A stretch of 64,000 nucleotides of DNA from Cryptomeria japonica. Taxonomy: Eukaryota > Streptophyta > Pinopsida > Cupressales > Cupressaceae. The stretch's first letter is position 1; each line of letters opens with the position of its first letter. Made by a program: the position numbers and the translations under genes. Of this stretch, positions 24,360-35,649 are shown in pieces. The notes under the pieces were generated by a model, which had not been told where the DNA came from, made no database searches, and saw nothing but the letters and a program-made list of their open reading frames with translations. The DNA lies in contig NC_081410.1 of assembly GCF_030272615.1 (NCBI RefSeq), forward strand, positions 111,344,433 through 111,408,432, in the 5' to 3' direction.

Positions 24360-25967
24360 TTAGTTTTCTTCCTGAAGGGGTAGCACCCCTAATTCACCTC
24401 TTAAGTACATAAATGTAGCCTTTGGGAGAGGCTTGGTGAATATGTCTGCTAACTGCTCCTTACTGGAAACATGTTCCAGTGTAATCTCTTTGTTCTGAAC
24501 CTTTTCCCTCAAGAAATGATACTTAAGCTCAAAGTGCTTGGTTCTAGAATGCAAAACCAGATTCTTGGAGATGTTAATTGCATTAGTATTGTCACAAAAT
24601 ATACTTACCGGTTTAGATACAAGAACTTTGAAGCCATTTAATACATGCTTCATCCAAATTGTCTGAGTGCAGTTCATGAAAGTTGCAACATACTCTGCTT
24701 CCGTTGTAGACTGAGAGATACAACTCTGCTTCTTACTCATCCATGAGACCAATCTACCACCGAGAAAGAATGCACCACTGGTTGTGCTCTTCCGGTCATC
24801 TACATTACCTACCCAATCAACATCTGTGAATAATTTCAAGTTGAAATCCTTGCTACATGGATACCACAATCCATAATCAATAGTTCCCTTTAGATACCTA
24901 AGAATCCGCTTGAATGCAACCAAGTGGGATTCTCTTGGGCTTTTCTGGAAACTTGCATTAATGCCAACTGCATGTGCAATATCTGGTTTGCTATGCACTA
25001 CATAATGCAACTTACCAATCATTGATCGGTATTCCTTCTCATCAACCAATACCGAGTCATCCTCTTTGGATAATTTACAACCGGTCACCATCGGTGTACC
25101 AACCGGTTTGCTATCTTCCATGCCAAAGGTCTTTAACACCTCTTTGACATACTTGGACTAAGTAATAAAGATTCCATCTTTCATTTGCTGGATCTACAGT
25201 CCAATGAAGAACTTAATCTCCCCTATGAGTGACATCTCAAACTCTTTCTTCATCTCATCTGCAAACTCATGACTCATCTTGTCATCTCCACCAAAGATAA
25301 TGTCATCAACAAATACCTCACAGATCAGGATCTGATCTCCTTTTGACTTCAAGTAGATATTGCTATCTTCACTTGTTCTCTCAAATCCAATCTTCACAAG
25401 ATGGGAGTGCAAGCATTCATACCATGCTCTAGCTGCCTATTTTAGACCATATAAGGCTTTATGTAGCCTACACACCATGTCACTATCTTCAGATAGGGAA
25501 AACCCATCTGGTTGCTCTAAATACACTTCCTCTTCAAGTACACCATTTAGGAATGCAAATTTTACATCCATTTGATATACTTTGAATCCTTTAAAAGCTG
25601 CATATGCAAGAAGCATACAAACTCCTTCTAATATGGCTACAGGAGCAAAGGTTTCTCCATAGTCTTCTCCTTCTTGGGCATATCCTTTGCACACCAGTCT
25701 GGCTTTGTTTCTAATCACTGTGCCATCCTCATTCAACTTATTTCTAAAAACCCATTTGGTACCAATGACATTTTTATGCTCTAGTCTGGGTACCAAAGAC
25801 CATGTACCATTTTTCTCTATCTGGTCAAGTTCCTCTTCCATTGCCTTGATCCAGTCTTCATCTTTATGTGCCTCTTTGAATGATTTAGGCTCAAATTCAG
25901 AGATCATACATGATTTTTCTCTGATCTTCCTTCTTGTAAGAATTCCTGCATCCTTATCTCCTATGAT
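24360..25967 (-). pseudogene. Copia D reverse transcriptase and RNase H
   Basis: The frame continues from the integrase past TAG at 25968 into the [36 protein letters not shown], the catalytic FVDD at 25302-25313, then the connection region and RNase H with TEAEYVA, CDN and a C-terminal QLADIFTKPLP. It would copy element RNA into DNA. Three TAG stops (25437, 25194, 25158) fall where copia proteins have Gln, e.g. in LK-Q-A.RAWY. Otherwise the reading frame is continuous to the stop at 24360, so length is near normal. Phe in place of Tyr in YVDD is tolerated in many copia elements. Confidence 0.9.
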
Positions 25968-25970
25968 CTA

Positions 25971-27106
25971 CTTAGGATCATGATTCAGATTGACATACTG
26001 AGGAATGGTCTTGATAGATTCCTCTTGCTTTTCTTCTTCATCCTCATCTCCATCAGTATCAACATCTACATCTATCGGTGTAGGAACACTGTTACTGGTA
26101 CTTGGTTGACTGACATTCGATTCCCAAAAGGTTACAACCAGTTCATTTACCACTTGCTCACTGCCGGTTTCCTTAGTTTTCTTAGAGGTTTCATCAGCTC
26201 TTACATTGATGCTTTCCATAATTCTCTGAGTCCTATTGTTGAAACACTTAAGAGCTTTTCTCTTGGTGGAATACCCTAGGAATATTCCCTCATCACTTTT
26301 CGCATCAAATTTGCTCTGGTGTTCGCTCCTCTTGATGTAACATTTTCTACCAAACACTCTAAAGTAGCTAACCATAGGTGTCTTACCAATCCAATACTCA
26401 TAAGGAGTTTTATCCTTACCTTTCTTAATGAGTACTCGGTTCATTATGTAGACTGCAGTGCTCACCGCTTCTCTCCAAAAGGTGTGAGCTACCTTGCCTT
26501 GAATCAACATAGTTCTAGCTGCTTCAATCACAGTCCGGTTATTCCTCTTTGCTAGGCCATTCTGCTGTGGAGTCTGGGGGGCAGACTGATTCCATGTTCT
26601 TCACAATACTTGTTGAATTCACCGGAAGTGAATTCCCCTCCTTGATCAGTTCTCAGGCACTTGATCCTTTTACCGCTTTCCTTCTCCACTAATGGTCTGA
26701 AAGCTTTGAACTTTACAAAAGCTTCAGACTTATCTTTCAAGAATGTGACCCACATCATTCTTGAGCAGTCATCAGTGAGAATCATGAAGTACCTATCACC
26801 CTGCACACTCCTAGTTTTCATAGGACCACACAAATCAGTATGCACAAGATCAAGCAAATTGTCAGCAGTGAAAGGTTTACCTTTAAAGGTTGAGGAAGAC
26901 ATTTTCCTCAATTGACACTCTCTGCACAAGGTATTATCCAGTTTTCTTAGCACTGGCAACCCTCTAACTGCCTTGATCTTACTGGCCTTCACAATATTAT
27001 TAAAGTTTACATGATAGAGTCTCCTATGCCATATCCAGCTATCATCAAATTTAGCCATAAGACATGTACTTATATTTGCATTCAGTTGAAATAGGTTACC
27101 TTTGGT
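25971..27106 (-). pseudogene. Copia D integrase
   Basis: The zinc-binding HHCC module is intact (H-x4-H-x28-C-x2-C within about 26914-27028). Two acidic residues of the DDE triad are present, in HTDLCGP and RTDQGGE. Just after the second, a small deletion not divisible by three (near 26588) shifts the frame; the correct frame resumes with [10 protein letters not shown]. In the following motif, usually VER.N, this copy has AKRNN, so the catalytic Glu is Lys. A copia-type C-terminal region with KCYIKR and IFLGYS follows, then an acidic linker. The enzyme would insert element DNA; this copy cannot. Confidence 0.88.
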
Positions 27107-27613
27107 CTACATGCCGGTGGCCACCAATTCACCAGTCTTTCCTTTGATTTTGCAAGCTCCATTCTTAAATTCTAGAGTGAGGCCACTATCATTCAGCTGG
27201 GCAACACTCAGAAGGTTGTGTCTAAGACCATCAACCCAATACACATTGTCAGCACTACTCTTTCCATTCAGAGAGATGGACCCTCTACCTTTGACCATAC
27301 ATGGTGCATCATTACCAAAGTGAACCACACCACCATCATACTCTTCCAAGGATAGAAACTTGCTGCGGTCACTAGTCATGTGGTGAGAACAACCACTGTC
27401 AATAATCCACTCATTGGAATTATCAAATAGGGAGACAAGAGCCTTCTTGTCTGACACATCTTCCTTGACAACAACAAACACAATATCTTCATTTTCTTCA
27501 TCTTCTGATTCCTCATCTATGAAACCTTCATCAACTGCCACAAAATAGTTTCTCCGGTTTCCTCCTTTGAATTTCTTGAACCTTTCCAGTTTGTCCTTGT
27601 TGTCACCATTAGG
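27107..27613 (-). pseudogene. Copia D aspartic protease region
   Basis: Downstream of the zinc knuckle the frame is acidic (DEESEDEENED) and then shows WIIDSGCSHHMT with the catalytic Asp-Ser-Gly at 27392-27400, followed by the VHFGND and VKGRGSI strands and HNLLSVAQL, typical of copia protease. It would cut the polyprotein. The segment ends in a TAG at 27107 at a position expected to be Gln. Confidence 0.88.
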
Positions 27614-28443
27614 ACAGTTTACAGCTATATGTCCTATCTGGTTGCAAGAAAAGCATTTCAAAGGGAGCATACCTCTGTATTTTCCAGTTCCTTTAGGGAG
27701 TTTTTTGGCAAGAAGAGATTCAAATGCCATCAGAATCTCCTCATCATCCATTTCTCTGCTCTATCTTGGTTCACCACTAGTGCTAGCTTCTTTTCCTTTT
27801 CTGGATGGTACAACAGAAGCTTTAAAAGCTGATTCAGTCTTTTGAACACTGCCATCAAAACTATTTAGCTCATAGGCTATCAACTTTGCAATGATGGAGT
27901 CTAGGGATACCTTAGTCTTGTCTATTGATCTCAACTCCTGAATAGCAGCAACCCTTATTGCATAGATCGGTAATAAGGATCTCAAGACTTTGCTTACCAC
28001 AGTGGAATCTTCCATTTTGCCACCTGCACTCTTGATATCTCCAACAACAATTTTGATTCTTATTCCATACTGTTGAATGGTCTCACCTTCAACCATCCGC
28101 ATGTCTTCAAACTTCCCTCTAAGGCTTTCTTTTTTAGCTTGTTTTACATGATCATCATCGCCATAGATATTTTCAAGAGTATCCCGTACCTCTTTGGGAT
28201 TTACCTTATCTTGGACATCAATGAACTCAATGTTAGATAAACTACTAATTAGGGCTTCCATGACTTGCCCATTCTCCTGCATCTCTCTCTTTTGATCATC
28301 GGTGAGAGTACCGGTAGGGGCAACATAGGCATTCTCAACATAGCTCCAGTGTTGAGCACCTATGCTTCTGATGTATATCTTCATTCTGTCTTCCATATAC
28401 TGAAATTTTCTCTGTTGAACTTTGGACCTTCCCTCTTCATCAT
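27614..28443 (-). pseudogene. Copia D Gag with zinc knuckle
   Basis: Gag forms the particle and binds element RNA. The likely start is the Met pair at 28443, 58 nt from the PBS, beginning MMKREGPKF; a one-base deletion near 28397 shifts the frame within the motif FSIWK.RMK. The core then runs from 28396, with a UBN2-like helical region (LRGKFEDMRM, SLLPIYAIRV). A TAG at 27761 (expected Gln) precedes the nucleocapsid part, whose CFSCNQIGHIAVNC knuckle (C-x2-C-x4-H-x4-C) spans 27614-27655. Neighbour copia G starts with the same N-terminal motif. Confidence 0.85.
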
Positions 28444-28501
28444 TAGACTGGGATCTTTACCTCAAGTGGTTAAGCTTATAACACAGAGGACCTGGAGGAC
28501 A

Positions 28502-28513
28502 ACTCTGATATCA
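28502..28513 (-). other. Primer binding site of copia D
   Basis: Minus strand TGATATCAGAGT, two bases inside the LTR, is the initiator-Met tRNA complement TGGTATCAGAGC with two changes. Confidence 0.75.
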
Positions 28514-28515
28514 AT

Positions 28516-29998
28516 TGATAACTCAATGATGAACGGGTAGTACCAAACTGATACGGAGAGGAGCGGGGGTGAATTAGTACAGACAAAAGCCCAATCCTAA
28601 ACTGGTTTGTCAGCAGACACTGTGCTTTGACAGACAAACAGTAACATCGGTCTTAAACAGAGTACAACCGACATAACCCAGAATAACTGAGACAAGAATA
28701 AACCAGTTGACACTTATCTTTCCATACATTCTAATACTTCATTTCCATTTCACCCTAGTGCATGAATAGGTAATCTATCATCAAAAGATATATAAGCAGC
28801 TAGATCAACATGATTTACCTTCAGACACAAATCACTCAAACCACCACAAGAATATCACCACACATGACACTTAGATTTTTCACGTGGAAACCCAATTGGG
28901 AAAAACCACGGTGGGGATGAATACCCACAAGCTTGTTTTTAAACTCTTTAGAAGTCCGCTCTGTTAGGAGCCTTGTCCGATTAAAGACTGATACAATAGG
29001 TTCTGTTAGGAACCAATCCTGTTAGGGATCACCCGGTTAAGGGATGGCTAGAATACCCGGTTAAGGGTTAAACCCTGTTAGAGGTTACCTTGTTAGAGGA
29101 TTTCAAGAACTCAATGGTTTTGAGTCACCCTATTAAAGGATTTACAACAAGCCGGTTAAAGCTACCTTGTTTAGGGATTTCCCAACTGTTGAGGTGGTTA
29201 GAGGTCAACAGGTATTACAATGATCTGGTAACAACACTCAATGCCAATGCAGATCCGCTTTAGCTCCTCTTCACCTTCTGCACTTACACTCTACAGGTAT
29301 CGCTTGTCTCCTTTGGTCTGGCAAGAATCATGTATCTTTTCTCTTGGATACACACACACAAATTTTGCCAACAACCTCAGAAAGAAACATAACATCAACC
29401 TTATAGGAAACAGGTAGGTCGATAGCTTAAACCCTAAACCCTAAACCTGTTATCTTAAGCAATTCAAACGGTTCAATCCTGATCATTGAACACATTGCAT
29501 TAAATGCAATAGTCTTGAACCAATCTCAAGACATTCTCCATCGTTTGTTTTCCACTGATTTCATGGCGGCTGATAACCCATCATATGTTATCACCATTTA
29601 CAGACTTTGCACATTCCCGAGGTAGATAGGGACAATCTCCTTCATGCAAGATCCTTCACATACACAAAGCTGACATGGCAACATGATCTGTTCTTCGTTA
29701 CAATGCTAACTCATCACACAAAGTCACCGGTTGAGCCACATAGGCTTGAAGCACTTCAACCGGAAACCCTGAAGTTGAGACTACGAACCAATAGTCATAC
29801 AAAGCTTCCATGTGCCGTTTCCCATAACCACATGTTGGTTCACCTTAAGAAAACACATCGCTTCACTTTGGCACAAATACTAGTTCACAGTGTTATATCG
29901 GTTCTCACATATACCGGTTCTCTCCTCTTCAGCATATTGACATCAATGACAACATACAGTGTCATCATGTCTTCATACCAGTTCACATAATGCCAACA
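28516..29998 (-). repeat. 5' LTR of copia D (1483 bp)
   Basis: Plus-strand start TGATAACTCAATG and end AATGCCAACA give TGTTGG...TTATCA on the element strand. It contains the CACGTGGAAACCC box (28879-28915), GGATACACACACACA near 29345, and a telo-box-like AAACCCTAAACCCTAAAC at 29429. The right flank TAAGA equals the TSD of the solo copy at 21352 apart from one base. Confidence 0.9.
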
Positions 29999-31020
29999 TA
30001 AGACATTTAGGCATTCAAGCATTGAAGTAGTCACCATCAAGCATCTTTAGAGGTCTTCAAGGCTACATTCTTCATTCATCAATTGTCGAGTAACATTACT
30101 TTTTTCATATACAATCATGTGTGTGTGATTAGGATTGTGTCATGTTCATGCCATTTCATACAACATATGTGATTACATTCAAGAAGAAAAGCTTCATTAT
30201 CAGTCATTACAGATCTGAGGTATATCCTTCCATTATTTATTTCAGTATTTGCAATATTTCAATCAAGGTTAATTCTTAAATCAGGGTTTGACTTAGGCAA
30301 GCCCCTATTCTCAACCTATTTCCCTTTCTTTCTATGTGTAGGAAATAGGTACAAAGTTGTGATCTTTTGAATCGTAATTATTCACAGAGACGAATCAACC
30401 CCTTTTGGTGTGCAAAAATTTAGGAGGACCAGAGCGATGGGCATTCCAGTCCTGACATTTTTCGAGCTTTTTCAAGGATCAGATTTGAATCTTCTTATAT
30501 TTCTTAGATCTAGGTGTGTGTCTTAGTCTCTCATTTGTAGCTCATTGTTTCCATGTTTTTATCTTCATTTTCAACACTTTACCCTAGTTTCAGCAACTCA
30601 AGTCACAAAATAGGGCAAACAAATTATACACCTTTATCATTATTGGTTTGTGATTAAATCTATTAGATTTGACCCTCTTTTGAATGTAATAGGTCACTAA
30701 GCAAAACTTAGTAGTTTTCCATTCTCCTATGGTGAAAACCCTAATTTTTTACCCATTACAATTTGTGAAGCTACCCTTCATGGCATCTTGGGGTTTATTG
30801 TAGTGTTTGCAACCCCATGTGACCTTTACAAACATTTTTTGCAAGAATCATATTATTGATGAACTTAGGGAAACCTAGTCTTTGTTACAAGTAGTTTAGA
30901 AGAGGGTACTCTTATTTTCCATTTACTATTATAAATATTTTAGAAGAAATAAATAGGGATGTAACACCAACATATCAGAATAAAGTTGTATATTAAACAA
31001 CTAGAGGTGAAACCATAGGG
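29999..31020 (+). repeat. Second copy of the LARD LTR remainder and its right flank
   Basis: 29999-30760 repeats the LARD LTR from the copia insertion point to its ACCCATTACA end; 30761-31020 repeats the LARD's right flank. It lacks the 888-bp solo LTR of copy 1 and a ~30-bp piece near 30630. Together with 19867-23293 it defines a duplicated segment of about 2.5 kb whose two copies differ in whether copia D is full-length or solo. Confidence 0.85.
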
Positions 31021-31084
31021 CCAATGTCTTCATTTAAGAAGTAACAACAAAATTGTTTTAGAATGAAATAAAACACACCAAAAA

Positions 31085-31339
31085 ATGAAACAAATTCCAA
31101 TCGACTTAACTCAATATTCTGCACAAATTGTATCATGCACTATCGACAGTGTCGATGAGAAAAAATGGGTAGAGTTTGAGGAAAAATATTATGAAACCCT
31201 TATCAAAGTAGTGTTTTTTCAAATGAGAAGAACCAAAACTGATCTTCCCACAGTTGTTGCAAGTTTGTACCTATGTATTCAGACTTTGAAATGCCTGATA
31301 CCCACCTTAAAAAATGAAACGCATTTTCACGACAGATAG
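31085..31339 (+). other. 84-codon ORF, unidentified
   Basis: A clean frame from ATG 31085 to TAG 31339 with an acidic middle (VDEKKWVEFEEKYYETL) and mixed composition, more protein-like than the other short frames here. No motif or family recognised, and no promoter or splice sites argue for a gene. It starts just right of the duplicated segment. Could be an exon relic or chance. Confidence 0.15.
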
Positions 31340-34000
31340 ATCATTATAAATAGTATAAAACTTGCAACACTGTAACACTCGAGGCAAGAATAAAATATAT
31401 TTCCACAATTCTCTACCACCAAATTAAAACCTGTAACACTGTAAAATTTGAGGCTCATAACCGCATTTTCTAGCACCACATCTTGGTATTTGTGCATTCT
31501 CTTGTCTCATACCACTGAAAACAACCTTGACAATATGCAAAGATGAATTGAACTCAAATCATAGAACATAGAAAAATATTTAATAAATATCATATGTAAA
31601 GAATGTGCAACTTGATCCTCACATTTTAGGAACATAGTAAAATCTAATAAAAAAATTAGTTTAGTGATTGGTTTGTTAAGCAGAGATTAATCACTTGTTA
31701 TTTTGGAAGCCCTTTGCTATAGTTCCAATAGGCAAGAACTAATAACAAGTTCCTTACTCTAAATCAAAAAAGAAACCCCAAATCAAGTGATAAAACAAGA
31801 GAATATTTACCTTCACTTACCAAACAAAGATCTCTTTTGTTGAGTAGATTTGCTCAAAGTGATAGATTATGGTTGTTCAAGATTCATACAATATTTATGT
31901 AACATTTATGATCATGATTATGTCTCTCAATGATTTTGATTAATTTTTTTATCCTATTGAATGAAGAAGGAATTACCGGAGATTTTTTAAATTTTTGGAT
32001 GAAAAAATGAACAATTGAAATGTCTTTATTTTTTATTTACTTGCATGCTTTTATTTTATTATAAAAAATGATTTGATTAAATTATTTTTATGTTTGGATG
32101 TGCAAGCGTAAATCAAAGAGCTAACTATTTGCATGACTTGTTAAGTCTCCATTTCGAAAATTAAGTTGACTAAGTGATGGCCTGAGTGGAATTTGGGTGA
32201 AGACAATTACTCTTTTTTTTTAACTAATTATGTATGCACGAATTTAAGTAGGAGTTTATTAACTAGAACTAGTAGTGATTAACTAACTAGTTAATCATGG
32301 GGTGGTGTTAACAAGATTAAATAGAATTAATAAATAAAATAATTAATGTGCTATAATTAGTTAATTTGACATGGTGATGTTAGAGTGAGTCAACTAATAT
32401 GAATTAACATGTAGAAATAAGGTGGTGAAATTGGGGTGTCTACACAAAGATTACAAAAAAAAATAAAAATGTTATAATATTACATTCACATAGTCTACAC
32501 GCTTATTACAAAAATTAGATCTTTTAGAAACCCTCTACTTGAATCTATCTTCTTAATGTTCTCTTTTTCTACCTAACTCATTGAGACTAGACTTGACCAA
32601 GAATCAACTCCTTTTTCTTGAACCCCTTGCCTTATCCAGATAATGATGAATGGTGTTTATATTATGAGTGCAAGCAATTAGGAGGAAGTAATTCAACTGT
32701 AAGTTGGCATAATTATTTATGTACATGAAACATGTAGAATAATCAAAAGCATATGTTTGGGATGAAAGTGGTATGTGGTAAGATTTACACATTAAAACTC
32801 AATATGGTTCTAACTATGAACATCCTTGTGAACAAGAAGCTTGTAAATATATTCAAATGCTAGCATGAAGATTTTCTATTTAATATAAAGTCCAAACATA
32901 TCTTCTTTGATAAGCAACTTAATATTTACCAACACCTAGTTTCAATAATCCATAGGAAATAATTGTAGAATTAAAATATTATGAATTTTTATATCAATTT
33001 AAAGCTTTGAAATCAATTTTTGGTATCAAATGGTAATCTATCTAATTTATAACATTAGTGTGTAGAAATGGTGATCAGCACATAATATGCCTCTATGCTA
33101 TGAATAGTAATTTGTGGTGAGACAACATTTATTGAAACCTTTAGAAACCTACGAAATAAATAAATTAATTTACTAAATAATTAAAAGAATTTTCTTTTGG
33201 TTTTGCAAAGTTACCTAAGCCTTGAGATGACCCTATGTCAATACACCAATCAAAACATATATAATTCTCACATAATGAAATTCAAGTACTCACTTTATTT
33301 CAACATTAGAGGAGAGTTGGGAGAAATAATACTTTATTGTTTCAACCATAAATTACAAACATAAATAGGCACAAAACAAGTGCTAAGCTTTTTAAACACT
33401 AAACATGACTCAATATTCTACCCAATGCTCTCTCTAATTTGGATATAGCCTTCAATCAATTCTAGTGGGAAATGGTGATATTTTTATAGAGAAAGATGAG
33501 GTGTTCTTGCATTGATAAAATGCCTTGTGTATTTCCCTTTGCATTTGGGATAAGGATTGTTGATCAAATATCAAATGATTTATATTGTGGTTTTGTCTCA
33601 ACTATCGAATCTTATATTTGAAATGTATAAATAACCATCCTTTCATAAGTGTGGCAATTTGTGAACTTTCAAACTCAACGTAGACTTGATCATGAAACTC
33701 CATGAAATCAATAATGCTCTAAATGGCATTGTCACTTGGTGCAAGATTCAAATACGAGTAAACAAGTCAAATAGGACTTCCTTAAATAGGTGCACCAAGA
33801 CATGATCTTATAATAATTTATTTGTTGGAGGTATTCAAGTGAACCAATAATACCACACACCAATATCACTATTTTTTAATTTGTGTTCTTCAAATGAAGG
33901 CTGGAGTAAGAATATGAACTCATGACAAGAATCAGATCACTAAAACAAATAAGAAAACTTATAAAATAAAAACCAACACAAAGCAAATATTTTTGGTTGA
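31340..34000. other. AT-rich stretch with little recognisable content
   Basis: The only structural hint is GGGGTGTCTACA ending at about 32444, the same terminal motif as the gypsy-like LTR ending at 39856, so roughly 32090-32444 may be the tail of a decayed LTR. No coding domain or RNA gene found. Confidence 0.45.
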
Positions 34001-34019
34001 TGCACAATTAATCTTAGGC

Positions 34020-35340
34020 CTACAATGTTCCTACATTGGACACCTTAGGTAACCATAAAGTGATCCTTTTAATTTTGTTGAATGTTTTGAGCTAAAGAAA
34101 AAAACCACAATTGTTGGAATATTTAATAGCTCTACCCTTCACCTTCACCAAGTATTCTTTATAATTTATGTTTCTTTTACTCTTGCCAATTGAATAATGC
34201 AATATCTCTTTAATTTATTTGACTCATTGTTTCAACATGTACAACCTCTAATTTAGATTTTCACTTCTCTTTTTGACTCATTCATGACATTCTAACAAAT
34301 ATGTCATGTATTAAATACCAGAGATGTATGAAAACCTTCAAACAGATCACATAATTTGAATTAATTAAGCATTTAAGTATAACTTTATTTGGCTCAAATT
34401 TCCTCATTTTCAACTAATTATAGTTCTTAGTAGAAATATTTATCTCCTTGAATATATTACTTCATCCCCAACTTCATATTCGTTATGTCTCCATTTCTTA
34501 TCATTTTTTTCCTTTCTAATTATTTTTTGACTTCCTCATGGTATACTTTTTGTGATCTATAAATCATTTGACTTTAATACTCCTCATTTGTCCATCTCTA
34601 ATATACCTCAATTTTAATATTTATTGGATTCAAACCATCAATAATTTGAAATGGTGTTTTCTTGTACTCCTATTCATTGAATTATTGTATGTAGATTTTG
34701 CTTGTGCTAATGACATAGCTCAACCTCTTATCTTTTCTCCTAACAACCATATTAGTAAGTTATGTAAACTCTAATTTACAATTCTAATTTCTCTATTTAT
34801 TTATCTATGATAGGTTGAACCACATTTCAATCTTATTTTTATCTTCTTTTGTGGTTCCCTATAAAAATAATCAATAAATTTTTATCTCTATTTGTAATCA
34901 TCTTTCTAGGTTATCCATGCAATCTCATAGTCTCCTTGAAAAAATAGCTACATGTAATGTATGATTTTCTTACATGTCATGAAATGTGTCATATTTAAAA
35001 AAATATATAAAATACTACAAAAATTGAGCCATATATCCTCTATCTATTTTTGGGAAACTTAATACAAGGTTTGTACTCGTGCCATCTTAAGGTTTCTCTT
35101 GAATTGATAACACCTAATGCAAACCAATATTTTAACTTCCACATTTATTTGATTGATAAATTTTACATCTTTAAGCATACCTCTTTACATCCTTGTATAC
35201 ATATGCTTGTTGCTAATAGTAACTCTCCCTTAATAATGTTATAATCTAGTCAACTTCAAAATGACAAGGTAATCTACTAGTGTGCTTCTTGAAAAAAGAA
35301 TTCAAGTTTAGAACTTCTAGGAATATATACTTGATTAACT
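34020..35340 (-). pseudogene. Decayed Ty3/gypsy integrase
   Basis: Translating the minus strand across several frames recovers the ordered integrase landmarks: an H2C2-like start (PRSS...LP.HFEVD near 35250-35340), then a stretch matching LAQA...YNNS.NRST...F at about 34610-34770, then the post-catalytic helix and a VGDEV motif near 34470-34500. These are characteristic of Ty3/gypsy, not copia. Stops and frameshifts are numerous. The fragment is cut on its right by the LTR starting at 35355. The catalytic core could not be read confidently. Confidence 0.55.
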
Positions 35341-35649
35341 TTGAATAATAGATCTGTAAGATTTGGATATGTAAATATCCACCCAAAACCTAAAGGCCTA
35401 ATGGAAATCATAATAACATGAGAAGATCAATATGAAAAGAATAAATTGTATTCCTATCAAGAATGCAATAGAATGGAATGAATAGAATTACAAAGGAGAC
35501 CTCTTGGTTTTGTAGGCCAAGGTGAGACATAGGATAGCATAATATTATTACAAGTATCTTGATCTTATGATATGATACATAAAGTGATATCTTATCACCC
35601 ACATAAGGAGAAAAAGTGATAATATGATAAATCCACTAAAGGTAGTAAT

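Larger units (their letters stand above)
23294..29998 (-). mobile_element. Copia element D (3' LTR truncated)
   Basis: On the minus strand: 5' LTR 29998-28516, PBS, gag, protease, integrase, RT and RNase H, polypurine tract, then a 3' LTR cut off at 23294. Domain order gag-PR-INT-RT-RH is diagnostic of Ty1/copia. The coding part is the best preserved in the window, with six premature stops and two small deletions. The gag N-terminus matches that of copia G at 63852, so both belong to one lineage. RT and RNase H motifs recall the SIRE/Tork side of copia, but I would not fix the lineage. Confidence 0.9.
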
